Shown: positions 7,651 to 15,900 of the stretch, in pieces
Layout: the number at the start of each line of letters is the position of its first letter
Numbering within the stretch: position 1 is the first letter of the stretch
Assembly: GCA_020352515.1 (NCBI GenBank)
Contig: CP070678.1
Coordinates: forward strand, 1,398,911-1,431,910
From: Phycisphaerales bacterium
GTDB lineage: Bacteria > Planctomycetota > Phycisphaerae > Sedimentisphaerales > Anaerobacaceae
DNA length: 33,000 nucleotides
Direction of reading: 5' to 3'
Notes under the pieces: generated by a model
Databases searched by the model: none
What the model saw: the letters and a program-made list of their open reading frames with translations, nothing else
What the model was told of the DNA's origin: nothing
Program-made: the position numbers and the translations under genes

Positions 7651-8607
7651 TCAGGTTTTGGTGAAGCGTCGTGTGAATTGTGCGTCCTCGCCGGGCTGGT
7701 CGGAGTATTTGTCGTAGATTCCGATGATGACGGCGTCGTTCGGCTTTATGGATTCGAAGGTCTGGCGGAAGGCGTTTTCGACCCACTGCTTTCGCTCTGA
7801 GAGCCGGCCGGCCGCGAGAATCTTGAACGCCAGGCAGGGGCGGCGTGTCTGCTGCATGGCCTTGAACATTCGGGGCGGGTCTTCGGCCAGATAGACCTCT
7901 CCCACGGGCAGCGGGACGCGGCCGAGCAGCCTTTTGAGCTCGTCGGCGGAGCGGTGCCGCTCGTACACGCAGGTCATGTAGTAGTCGATGTCCCAGCCTT
8001 TTGATTCGACCGCATCGACGACGTCGGGCATGTGTGTCGAGAGGCCGACCATCAGGCCGGCATCGCGGACTCGCTTGAGGAAGTCGTGCGCCTCGTCGAG
8101 CCGGCCGGACTTGAAGAGCCCGTCGGTGACTTCACCGTGATGGGCGATGCCGATTGCGCCGGCCTCGGTCAGCGGGGCGATATCAGCGGGGTCGGAGTTG
8201 ATGGAGATGTAGTGCATCTTGACGCCGCTTTCTACGAGCCGGCGGTAGAGCTTGTAGCGGTCGGACCCGGCCTGCCAGCAGTTTATGCCGACCCGAAAGC
8301 AGTGGGTGAGGGTCTTGAGAACCTGCTCCTGCGTGTAATATTCCTTCATCTGCCGGTTGACGAACCGCGACAGGTGCGAGCCGCCGTTGAATGGGTTGGC
8401 GCCGCAGATAAGGCGCGAGAGCGAGTATCTGCCGAACTTGATTTGCGGCAGGGCGGTCGCGGCTGCGCGCGCGGCTGGCCCTGCAACGCCGCGGGCGGCT
8501 ATTGTGGCCAGCGGCAGCGCGCCGAGGGCTTTGAGCAATTCCCGGCGGGAGGGGCCGGCAGAACTCTGGTGGTTGTTTTGCAGGGAGCGGCGATTCGGGT
8601 TCGACAT
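7651..8607 (-). CDS. Tat-exported aldo/keto-reductase-like TIM-barrel protein
   Basis: This 318-residue protein has a twin-arginine signal (SRRELLKALG at residues 20-29, then a hydrophobic Ala-rich stretch), so it is probably exported folded to the periplasm. The body has the layout of an aldo/keto-reductase barrel: a GRYSLSRLICGANPFNGG start, GINCWQAGSDRY where the family usually has its active-site Asp/Tyr region, and VGLSTH. The usual Tyr of the catalytic tetrad is not evident, so redox activity is uncertain. GGAGG lies just before the ATG. It has its own promoter 92 bases upstream and follows a Gfo/Idh/MocA gene on the same strand, a common planctomycete pairing in sugar catabolism. Confidence 0.8.
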   Translation of the reverse strand: MSNPNRRSLQNNHQSSAGPSRRELLKALGALPLATIAARGVAGPAARAAATALPQIKFGRYSLSRLICGANPFNGGSHLSRFVNRQMKEYYTQEQVLKTLTHCFRVGINCWQAGSDRYKLYRRLVESGVKMHYISINSDPADIAPLTEAGAIGIAHHGEVTDGLFKSGRLDEAHDFLKRVRDAGLMVGLSTHMPDVVDAVESKGWDIDYYMTCVYERHRSADELKRLLGRVPLPVGEVYLAEDPPRMFKAMQQTRRPCLAFKILAAGRLSERKQWVENAFRQTFESIKPNDAVIIGIYDKYSDQPGEDAQFTRRFTKT

Positions 8608-8698
8608 ATTAAGCCTCCGTTGAGAATCGAGTGCAAATCGGGTTCAAATCGTCTGAAGGCCCGCGGGCGGACCCCGGCCGGCCACAGCCTTCAGGGGA

Positions 8699-8727
8699 AT
8701 TGTAAGCTCCCCGAGGAAGTTTAGCAA
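8699..8727 (-). promoter_or_regulatory. Promoter of the aldo/keto-like gene
   Basis: On the minus strand, TTGCTA (8722-8727), a 17-base spacer and TACAAT (8699-8704) lie between the MocA-family stop and the aldo/keto start. The element is partly conserved in the relic copy at 7546-7574, which supports its being functional. Confidence 0.6.
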
Positions 8728-8876
8728 TGGCCTTCTCAGACTCAAGAGCAGCACTGCGCGCATAGCAACGGCGCTCTATCCGAGCGGACACCATCGACAT
8801 TTGGGTACGCGCGAAACAGCAGCTTGAAGACGTTTACCAGCCCGCCGGTGCAGCGCCGGCAGCCCGCAACAAAGCC

Positions 8877-10268
8877 TCAGTATTCGCGGTCTTTGACGAT
8901 GCCCGGCTGCGGAACGGGATACCTGCCCTCGGCGTCCGCCTGCAGGGGCGCCGGCGAATCCGCCGTGATCTTGTCCAGCCCCGGGGCCATCTCGTGCTCA
9001 CAGTTTAGTATCTGCTCGTACGTGATCTCCTGCCCCGTGTGTGCGGCCATGCGCCCCAGGCTTGTCACGAGGCTGGCGCGGACGCCGCGTTCGACCTCGT
9101 TATACGGCCTGTCGTTGCGGATGGCGTACACCAGGTCGTTCCATTCGTTCTGATACGGATTGCGCTCGTCCGGGCTGACTCTGGATTCCCAAATCATCTG
9201 CGCCTTGTCCGTATTCTGGCCCCTGTACGTGCTTGAGGGCATCCCGCAGTCGCCGCTCTTCGAGACGATGGCAATGCCCTTGCTGCCGTGGGCATAGCTT
9301 GAGTAAATGTCTTTGCAGCCCATGATGCAGCGCCCGTCCAGGATGAACTTGCTGCCGTCGGCGTACGTGTACTCCACCGAGTACGTATCGAAATTCTGGT
9401 CCACGTAGGTCACACCTTTGGGGCTCTGCCGGTAATGGCGGCCGCCCAGCGCATGGGCCTTGACCGGCCAGGCGTCCTTCATCCAGCACTGATGATCGAC
9501 GATGTGGATGTAGAAGTCGCTGTAGTTGCCGCCGCTGGCCCAGATGAAGCTGTGGAAGCGCTGGATCTGGTAGAGCAGGTCGCTGATGCCGGGCGGCTTT
9601 GGCAGCGAGGAGAAGAACCCGATGGGTCCGTGCATCCGGTAGCCGCGCTGCATAATGATATCGCCGATTTCGCCGTCGCGGAGGCGTTTATATAGCTGCT
9701 CGAGCGCCCGGCTGTGGCGCGACATCAGGCCCACCCCCACCTTGAGATTCTTCGCGGTTGCCTGCTCGCCGAGCTTGAACATGCGCCGGCTGGTCGGTCC
9801 ATCCACGGTGACGGGCTTTTCCATAAAGACATTCAGGCCCTTCTTGATTGCGTAGGTGAAATGCACCCAGCGGAATCCCGGAGGCGTTGCAAAGATCGCG
9901 ACATCGCCCGGGCTCAGACAGTCCATCGCATGTTTGTAGGCGTCGAAGCCAACGAACCGGCGATCCTCCGGCACGTCGACCTTCTCGGCGTGTATTTTCT
10001 TCAAATTTTCGTAGCTGCTTTTGAGGCGGTGTTCAAAAACGTCAGCCATGGCGACGAGCTTCATCGGGCCGTACTTGACCGAAAGCGCGTCCGAGGCGGC
10101 GCCGGAGCCCCGGCCGCCGCAGCCAACCAGGGCTACCTTGATGGTGTTGTCCTGGCCCGCGTAAACCCGCGGCGCAACGCCCGCTGCCAGAGCCGAGGTT
10201 GCCGCGATCTTACCGGCCTGCTTCAAAAACTCGCGACGCGACGTGCTTTTTCCAGTGATTTCACTCAT
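8877..10268 (-). CDS. Tat-exported Gfo/Idh/MocA family oxidoreductase
   Basis: This 463-residue protein starts with a Tat signal (SRREFLKQAG, residues 10-19, then an Ala-rich hydrophobic stretch ending near YAG). A Rossmann fold follows, with VALVGCGGRGSGAA near residue 45 as the NAD(P)-binding loop. The family's EKP motif (FMEKPVTVDGP) is present, as is a C-terminal alpha/beta domain with GGNYSDFYIHIVDHQ. Members oxidise or reduce sugars and sugar-like substrates, and many planctomycete members are exported like this one. The ATG has a strong AAGGAGAAGG site. It is followed on the same strand by the aldo/keto-like protein, and a decayed second copy of this unit lies beyond. The exact substrate cannot be told from the sequence. 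Confidence 0.92.
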   Translation of the reverse strand: MSEITGKSTSRREFLKQAGKIAATSALAAGVAPRVYAGQDNTIKVALVGCGGRGSGAASDALSVKYGPMKLVAMADVFEHRLKSSYENLKKIHAEKVDVPEDRRFVGFDAYKHAMDCLSPGDVAIFATPPGFRWVHFTYAIKKGLNVFMEKPVTVDGPTSRRMFKLGEQATAKNLKVGVGLMSRHSRALEQLYKRLRDGEIGDIIMQRGYRMHGPIGFFSSLPKPPGISDLLYQIQRFHSFIWASGGNYSDFYIHIVDHQCWMKDAWPVKAHALGGRHYRQSPKGVTYVDQNFDTYSVEYTYADGSKFILDGRCIMGCKDIYSSYAHGSKGIAIVSKSGDCGMPSSTYRGQNTDKAQMIWESRVSPDERNPYQNEWNDLVYAIRNDRPYNEVERGVRASLVTSLGRMAAHTGQEITYEQILNCEHEMAPGLDKITADSPAPLQADAEGRYPVPQPGIVKDREY

Positions 10269-10749
10269 TTGCCTTCTTCTCCTTCTGATTGATTCTTATT
10301 ACTAAATCCGGGTTTCTTCCGGGAGTTGCCGTTTGCTCCCGCGCCGGGTGTTGTCGGAATTCCATTGGCCACCATTATAGTCGCCGTCCGGCCCATAGCA
10401 AGGTCGTTCAGGGGTCATTTTGCGGCAACTTCGGGCTGTCTTAATGAGGTCCTGGAGAGACGACCAGACAATTTCTCACGGAATTTGAAAAAAACGAGAA
10501 TTCGTTATCAACATTTTGTTGAGGGCCTCCGCTTCTCCGATGAAGTGATATTGAGGACAGGGGGTGTTAGCACTCTTCCTGGCCGACGAATTTGGAAGTA
10601 TTACTGACTATCGGCAGGTATTCGCAAATTGAAAGGCCGCGCCCTGACACTGTGCCGGGGCACCCCAGGGGGATATCGCGACCTGGAGACCACAATAGAC
10701 GGCTTTTACGCAGCCTTGGGCAAACTTGGCATCCGTAGGAGGCTCGAAT
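10269..10749. other. Divergent intergenic region
   Basis: These 481 bases separate the minus-strand MocA gene from the plus-strand TPR/LolA-like gene. They hold the minus-strand promoter at 10374-10401, and a TATAGT on the plus strand (10376-10381) overlaps it. I see no convincing gene. A plus-strand promoter for the gene at 10750 was not found with confidence. The ribosome site AGGAGG at 10737-10742 fixes the start of that gene. Confidence 0.5.
10374..10401 (-). promoter_or_regulatory. Promoter of the Gfo/Idh/MocA gene
   Basis: On the minus strand, TTGCTA (10396-10401), a 16-base spacer and a perfect TATAAT (10374-10379) would give a leader of about 100 bases. The same TTGCTA -35 is used by the neighbouring aldo/keto-like gene, so both may be read by the same factor. 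Confidence 0.65.
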
Positions 10750-13632
10750 ATGAGTAGGTTGCACTTTCTATTCCCGGTTATCTCAGTTCTGTCGCTTTTC
10801 TGGCTGGCCGAGGGGGCGGCGGGCGATTTTTCAGCCGAGCTTGACCGAGCAGAGGACTATTTGGAGGATGAGCAGTTCGCCCGGGCCGAGCAGATTTACG
10901 GGCAGGTTCTGGCCGGGTCAACTGCGGACAGTAACGATGCGCTGAAATCACAGCGGCAGCTTGCCTATCTTTACATTGTCGCGGGAGAACAGGCGAAGGC
11001 GGGGGCGGCATTTGCCGAATTGACGGCGCGCTTCGCCGATCACCCCGGCATAGCACAGGCCGTTTGGCAGGTTGGCGGGGCATACTTCCGGACCGGCCAA
11101 TATGCCAAGGCCCGTGAAATCCATCAATACAATGTAGAAAGCAACGCCGGCCGGTTTGCATTGTGGTCACAGGTGGAGATTGTCAAAACCGGCCTTCGCG
11201 CAGGCGAACACGCCGCCGCTGATGCAGCCTTTGACAAGCTCATGCTCGTTTTCTCTCAAGAGCCGACTTTGCCGAAAGAAATCTATCAGGTGGCGGACGC
11301 GTACAAAGCGGCCAAAAGGTATGACAAGGCCGACGAGCTTTATCAATATGGTCTCGACAACCAGTCGGCAGCCCACGACGCGTTTTGGGTTCAGGCGAGC
11401 CTGGCCGTCTCGAATCTCGAGCTTGGCGATGAGACCGCGGCTCAGGATGCTATTGGCGGATTGCTTGCCGGTTTTTCCGACGACGCGCGCATAGCACAAA
11501 CAGTCTATGAGCTGGCAAACCGCTATAACTCGTTCGCGCAACCCGACAAGGCCCTCCAGCTTCACCAATACAACTCAGAGCATTTTGCTGAGGATATGTA
11601 TGCGATGTGGTCGCAGGTTGAGCTCTTCAAATCCAAGATTCGGGATGGCGACGACGGGGCCGCGGACGCTGCCGTTGAAAGACTCCTGACCGTATTCTCG
11701 CAGCAGCCGACTCTGCCGAAGGAGATATATCAGATAGTCGATTCGTACAGAGAGGCCCGGAGAGATCGCAAGGCGGACGAGCTTTGCGCCTATGTCGCCG
11801 AGCACTGGCCCGAGAGCGAACAGGCGGTGCTGGCGCAGAAGGATATGGTGATCTTGCATAATGAGCTTGGGAATCAGGCCGCCGCCGAGGCTGCCCTCGA
11901 GAAGCTGCTCGGCGAGTTCTCCGAGCGTCAGGCTCTGCCGCAGGCCCTCCATGAGCTGGGGCGCTACTTTGCCGGTGCGGGCAGGCCGGAAAAGGGAGTC
12001 GAGCTTCACAAATACAATGTGGACCATTTTTCCGCGGACAGGTACGGAATGTGGTCGCAGGTGGAGACTATCTACACTCACATCCGCGACGGCAACGAGG
12101 CAAACGCGACAGCGGCCTTTGAGAAGCTTCTTACCCTATTTGCGGATGAGCCGACCCTGCCGAAGGAGATTTACCAGGTGGGGGATGAGTACGGCAAGGC
12201 AGGCAGAAGCGACAAGGCCGTCGAGCTCTACCAGTACGTTATCAACAACTGGCCCGATACCGAGCATGAAATGTGGGCAAAGACGCGCCTCGAAAGGCAG
12301 GGAATCCGTCTGCAGGACGAGACCGCTCCCGTCGCCGAGGTCGGCGAGCTTGTTGCCGACTTCAACGACCAGAGCAGCTTGCCGCAGGCCCTGTTCACGG
12401 TGGGTGAGGAGTACTATGAGAAGGCCCTCAGGCACGACCGTGAAGGCCTTGTGGACGAGTCGAGACAGGATTTTCACAAGGCAATAGGTATATGGGAGCG
12501 AATAATAACCGACCTGCCCGAAATCTCCCCGACCACAGCGGAGGCTTACTATTTCTCCGCTCGTTGCTATGAGCTGATCGGCGAATACGAGAAGGCGATA
12601 GAATACTACAGGCAGGTCACCGCAAACCTGCCCGAACCGCATCTGACCGCGCCGGCATACTACTTCTGGGCGGGCTGTCATTCTTATCTGGCTCAATACG
12701 AGCAGGCAAAAGCAGTCTGTCAGCAGCTAATGCAGAAGTATCCCGACAACGAGTTGTCGGCAAGGGCCCGCACAATCATCAGCAGGCTGGATTTGTCGAC
12801 CCTGTCACGAGAGGAGAGGGACAAGGCTATTTCGTTGTGTGCCGCCCAGCATGATAGCTGGCTCGGCATAAGGAGTATGTCGGCTCGATATACTGCCACA
12901 ATGAGTCTTTTCAAGGACGGTGAATGCGTAAAGGAATACCCCGGCTCCGGCAGCTTCGAGCTCCTGGTCACGCCGTCGAACGGCCCGATTCACCGGCAGA
13001 ATCCCGCGACCGTGCAGTTTCTCCTGTTCAACGAAACAAACGGGTATCATTACCTGGCGGACAGCATTCTCGATCCCAGGGCGTTCTTCGTCTGTTGGCC
13101 CGCAGAGCCGAATGCCTCCGCGACGGAGGTCAGGCGGGCGAAAAACCAGTTCATCGACGTGGCAAAGCTGCTCTTGAGGCCTCTGGCCGCGATGGCGGCG
13201 ACCTACAGAAACCACGTGTGGGACAACACCTACCTGACCTCAAGAAACGGCTTCTTTGCCTATCGCGGGACGCCTATCCGCCTCAGCGAGCAGGCCGAAA
13301 CGGATAGCATCTTCAACGGAGAGCCGCAATACCTGTTCGTGTTTAATTCCAGACCCGCCGAGGCCCAGTACTGGTTCAGTACCTCAACCGGCGAACTGAG
13401 GCAGATCCATCTGTTCAAGCCCGGGCATCCCGTGAGGATACTGCGTTACGAGGACTACGTCGGGGCTGAAAACGGCAACGTCAGATTCCCGAGAATATTT
13501 AGCTGCACCCTCAAGGAAAGAAACGGCCATAAGCCGAATGGCTGGGCATACGTGGTGGAGCTGCGCGATGTGAGATTGAATATAGAAATCCCGCCGGAGA
13601 GATTCGTCCCGCCGGGCGGCTCGCCTCCTTAA
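10750..13632 (+). CDS. Exported TPR super-repeat protein with LolA-like C-terminal domain
   Basis: The ATG at 10750 is chosen because AGGAGG lies just upstream (10737-10742) and a signal peptide follows at once (LHFLFPVISVLSLFWLAEGAAG); the TTG at 10726 is rejected. The 960-residue protein has TPR-like helical repeats over roughly residues 30-690. Within them a super-repeat of exactly 148 residues occurs three times: the PTLPKEIYQ motif falls at residues 172, 320 and 468. Residues about 700-950 resemble a LolA/outer-membrane lipoprotein-sorting type beta domain (SARYTATMSLF...; closing VVELRDVRLNIEIPPERF). No catalytic motif is seen. It is 105 bases upstream of the cysteine-repeat gene and may be co-transcribed with it. 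A role in binding or moving an envelope component is inference. Confidence 0.8.
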   Translation: MSRLHFLFPVISVLSLFWLAEGAAGDFSAELDRAEDYLEDEQFARAEQIYGQVLAGSTADSNDALKSQRQLAYLYIVAGEQAKAGAAFAELTARFADHPGIAQAVWQVGGAYFRTGQYAKAREIHQYNVESNAGRFALWSQVEIVKTGLRAGEHAAADAAFDKLMLVFSQEPTLPKEIYQVADAYKAAKRYDKADELYQYGLDNQSAAHDAFWVQASLAVSNLELGDETAAQDAIGGLLAGFSDDARIAQTVYELANRYNSFAQPDKALQLHQYNSEHFAEDMYAMWSQVELFKSKIRDGDDGAADAAVERLLTVFSQQPTLPKEIYQIVDSYREARRDRKADELCAYVAEHWPESEQAVLAQKDMVILHNELGNQAAAEAALEKLLGEFSERQALPQALHELGRYFAGAGRPEKGVELHKYNVDHFSADRYGMWSQVETIYTHIRDGNEANATAAFEKLLTLFADEPTLPKEIYQVGDEYGKAGRSDKAVELYQYVINNWPDTEHEMWAKTRLERQGIRLQDETAPVAEVGELVADFNDQSSLPQALFTVGEEYYEKALRHDREGLVDESRQDFHKAIGIWERIITDLPEISPTTAEAYYFSARCYELIGEYEKAIEYYRQVTANLPEPHLTAPAYYFWAGCHSYLAQYEQAKAVCQQLMQKYPDNELSARARTIISRLDLSTLSREERDKAISLCAAQHDSWLGIRSMSARYTATMSLFKDGECVKEYPGSGSFELLVTPSNGPIHRQNPATVQFLLFNETNGYHYLADSILDPRAFFVCWPAEPNASATEVRRAKNQFIDVAKLLLRPLAAMAATYRNHVWDNTYLTSRNGFFAYRGTPIRLSEQAETDSIFNGEPQYLFVFNSRPAEAQYWFSTSTGELRQIHLFKPGHPVRILRYEDYVGAENGNVRFPRIFSCTLKERNGHKPNGWAYVVELRDVRLNIEIPPERFVPPGGSPP

Positions 13633-13737
13633 GAAGCCCTGAACTCGATCGGTATCCCAGGAGCTTAAGCACCGGTCGGGTATAGCAGACAAGAGAGTTA
13701 TCATGAAATTCGCTTTTACAAGATAGAGGATTGAGAA

Positions 13738-15723
13738 ATGACCGAACCACGAGAACAAGGCTCTTCAGATGCTCTGTCTAAAGACGACCTCTCGAAAGAC
13801 TTGGCTGAGATCAAGAGAAACCTTATCTCCCGCCGGAAGTTCCTGAAAAGCGGCGCCGGGGGCGCGGCGCTAACCTTCCTCGGACTTGGCTTCTCCGAAA
13901 CATCTGAGCAGGAGGCTTTAGGGTGTCCATGCACCCCATGCGACTCGTGCGACGGCTGCGACTCGTGTGACGCATGCAATACCTGTAATACCGGCTGCGA
14001 GGTGAGCTGTGAAACGGGCTGTGAAGTCAGTTGTGAGACCGGTTGCGAGGTAAGCTGTGAGACCGGCTGCGAGGTAACCTGCGAGGTCGGTTGCGAGGTT
14101 AGCTGCGAAACGGGCTGTGAGGTCACCTGCGAGGTCGGCTGCGAGGTGAGCTGCGAGACCGGCTGCGAGGTGAGCTGTGAGACAGGCTGCGAGGTGACCT
14201 GCGAAGACTGCGATACATGCGAAACCACTTGTGAAGACTGTAACATATGTGACCCGTGCGAGACGTGCGAGGGCTGCGAAGTATGCGAGTACTGCGAGTA
14301 CTGTGAGTCCTGCGAGGTCTGCGAGCACTGCGAGGGCAGTTGCGATCCGTGCGACGCCGGCTGTGACAGTTGCGAGGTGTGCGAATACTGTGAAGTATGC
14401 GAATCATGTGAGACATGTGAGATGTGCGAGGGCTGCGAGGCACACTGTGAGCATTCGTGCGAATCGTGCGAGACATGCGAGACCGGCTGCGAGGTAAGCT
14501 GTGAGACGTCCTGCGAGGCCTGTGAGACTTGTGAGACGGGCTGCGAGGTCACCTGCGAATCGTCATGCGAGCGGTGCGAGCGCTGCGAGTCGGGCTGCGA
14601 GGTCAGTTGCGAAACGTCGTGCGAGTCGTGTGAGCACTGCGAGTCGGGTTGTGAGGCCAGTTGCGAGACATCGTGCGAACCTTGTGAGACCTGCGAGACG
14701 GCGTGTGAGAATTACTGTGAGACCAGTTGTGAGAGCAACTGCGAGACCGGCTGTGAGGTAAGCTGTGAGACCGGCTGTGAAGTTAGCTGCGAGACCGGTT
14801 GTGAAGTGACCTGTGAAGCGGCGTGTGAGAGTTCCTGTGAAGTCTGTGAGGTCTGTGAAACCGGCTGTGAAGTCAGTTGCGAGACGGCCTGCGAGGCATG
14901 TGAGACTTGTGAGACGGGCTGCGAGGTCAGTTGCGAATCGTCCTGTGAGTCGTGTGAGCGCTGCGAGACGGGCTGCGAGGTAACCTGCGAGTCGGCCTGC
15001 GAGGCATGTGAGCATTGCGAGTCGGGTTGCGAGGTGAGCTGCGAGTCATCCTGCGAGGCTTGTGAACGTTGCGAGACAAGCTGTGAGACGGGTTGTGAGG
15101 CAAGCTGCGAAACGTGTGAGACCGGTTGCGAGGTGAGTTGCGAGACATCCTGCGAAGCCTGCGAAACATGCGAAACGACGTGCGAGACCGGATGCGAGGT
15201 TTACTGTGAGACAAGCTGTGAGACCAACTGCGAGACCGGCTGCGAAGTAAGCTGCGAGACCGGCTGCGAAGTAAGCTGCGAGACCGCCTGCGAGGTAAGC
15301 TGTGAGACCGGCTGCGAAGTGAGCTGCGAGACCGGCTGCGAAGTGAGCTGCGAGACCGGCTGCGAGGTAAGCTGCGAGACCGGCTGCGAAGTAAGCTGCG
15401 AGACCGGCTGTGAGGTCACTTGTGAGACCTGTGATACCTGTAATGTGGATTGTGGGACGTGCGAAGTAAGCTGCGACAACATAGAGGCCGACCTGCAGGA
15501 CCCGCTAACGCCCAATACCGCCAGTGGGATCGAGTACGTTAAATTGGAGGTTTACAACAGTGGCAGCGGCCAGTGGGATGAGCTGTCCGATGTGGGGTCG
15601 TACATCACATGGGACGACCCCGACCACATTAGTGGGCATCTGAGCTATCCATTGTCAACGGATGAATCCGTGAGAATCTACTTGAGAGACAAGGCCGGCA
15701 ATGACGCGTGGTATTATTGGTAA
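13738..15723 (+). CDS. Giant Tat-exported CEx/CExx cysteine-repeat protein, candidate radical-SAM substrate
   Basis: This 661-residue protein has four parts. Residues 1-30 are a charged leader. Residues 31-37 are SRRKFLK, a canonical Tat motif, followed by a hydrophobic stretch. Residues 63-580 contain all 144 cysteines (22% of the protein). Residues 581-661 form a cysteine-free, beta-rich Ig-like domain ending DKAGNDAWYYW. Cysteines are spaced three (54 units) or four (88 units) residues apart; 126 are followed by Glu and 11 by Asp. The repeat has no Lys and few Arg, so it is extremely acidic. An eight-residue motif (CETGCEVS) and an 18-residue motif (spacing 4-4-4-3-3) recur. Synonymous codons vary freely (TGC/TGT, GAG/GAA), showing selection on the protein. 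The period-4 cysteines recall CXXX-repeat targets of radical SAM maturases, and two such maturase-like genes lie downstream. Metal binding or disulfide stapling is an alternative. I know no described protein of this size and type. Confidence 0.9.
   Translation: MTEPREQGSSDALSKDDLSKDLAEIKRNLISRRKFLKSGAGGAALTFLGLGFSETSEQEALGCPCTPCDSCDGCDSCDACNTCNTGCEVSCETGCEVSCETGCEVSCETGCEVTCEVGCEVSCETGCEVTCEVGCEVSCETGCEVSCETGCEVTCEDCDTCETTCEDCNICDPCETCEGCEVCEYCEYCESCEVCEHCEGSCDPCDAGCDSCEVCEYCEVCESCETCEMCEGCEAHCEHSCESCETCETGCEVSCETSCEACETCETGCEVTCESSCERCERCESGCEVSCETSCESCEHCESGCEASCETSCEPCETCETACENYCETSCESNCETGCEVSCETGCEVSCETGCEVTCEAACESSCEVCEVCETGCEVSCETACEACETCETGCEVSCESSCESCERCETGCEVTCESACEACEHCESGCEVSCESSCEACERCETSCETGCEASCETCETGCEVSCETSCEACETCETTCETGCEVYCETSCETNCETGCEVSCETGCEVSCETACEVSCETGCEVSCETGCEVSCETGCEVSCETGCEVSCETGCEVTCETCDTCNVDCGTCEVSCDNIEADLQDPLTPNTASGIEYVKLEVYNSGSGQWDELSDVGSYITWDDPDHISGHLSYPLSTDESVRIYLRDKAGNDAWYYW
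13924..15477 (+). repeat. In-frame cysteine repeat array (CEx/CExx), coding
   Basis: This is the DNA of residues 63-580 of the cysteine-repeat protein. The smallest units are 9 and 12 bases, combined into 24-base CETG-CEVS units and 54-base super-units. From about 15241 to 15408 seven consecutive 24-base units differ almost only at third codon positions. The 3' part therefore appears the most recently expanded. A larger block of about 30 units (protein units 55-84) recurs in similar order later (units 89-126). Confidence 0.9.
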
Positions 15724-15900
15724 TCAAACTGTTGCGTTGGAGCCCAGCTTCGTCCGGAAGGGGCGGCAAGATGCCATGAAAGGTCTTGGTAACGGCCGTG
15801 ATTTGCCTACCGTCGGCATCCGGTGTCGCAGTCACGGAAGCTGCGGGACGAAAGTCTTTGTGCGGGCGTTTTAGATTGTGAATTCGTAGGAGATGACGTT

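Noticed and set aside
10505..10513. TTATCAACA, one base from the DnaA box
   Set aside because: It is a single copy with no cluster, AT-rich unwinding element or replication gene nearby.
10726..10749. TTG start extending the TPR/LolA-like protein by eight residues
   Set aside because: AGGAGG at 10737-10742 and the immediate signal peptide favour the ATG at 10750.
13924..15477. Possible CRISPR array
   Set aside because: The repeat has no unique spacers, keeps codon phase throughout and varies mainly at third codon positions.
13924..15477. Polyferredoxin or eukaryotic keratin-associated/metallothionein contamination
   Set aside because: The typical ferredoxin CxxCxxCxxxCP pattern is absent. 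The gene has a bacterial Tat motif, no introns and sits among planctomycete-type genes. Metal binding is still possible.
13716..15515. Minus-strand open frames rich in Ser-Gln-Pro across the Cys-repeat gene
   Set aside because: They are reverse-complement shadows of the TGC/TGT-GAG repeat. They have no start signals, and the plus frame has a Tat signal, a terminal domain and synonymous-only variation.
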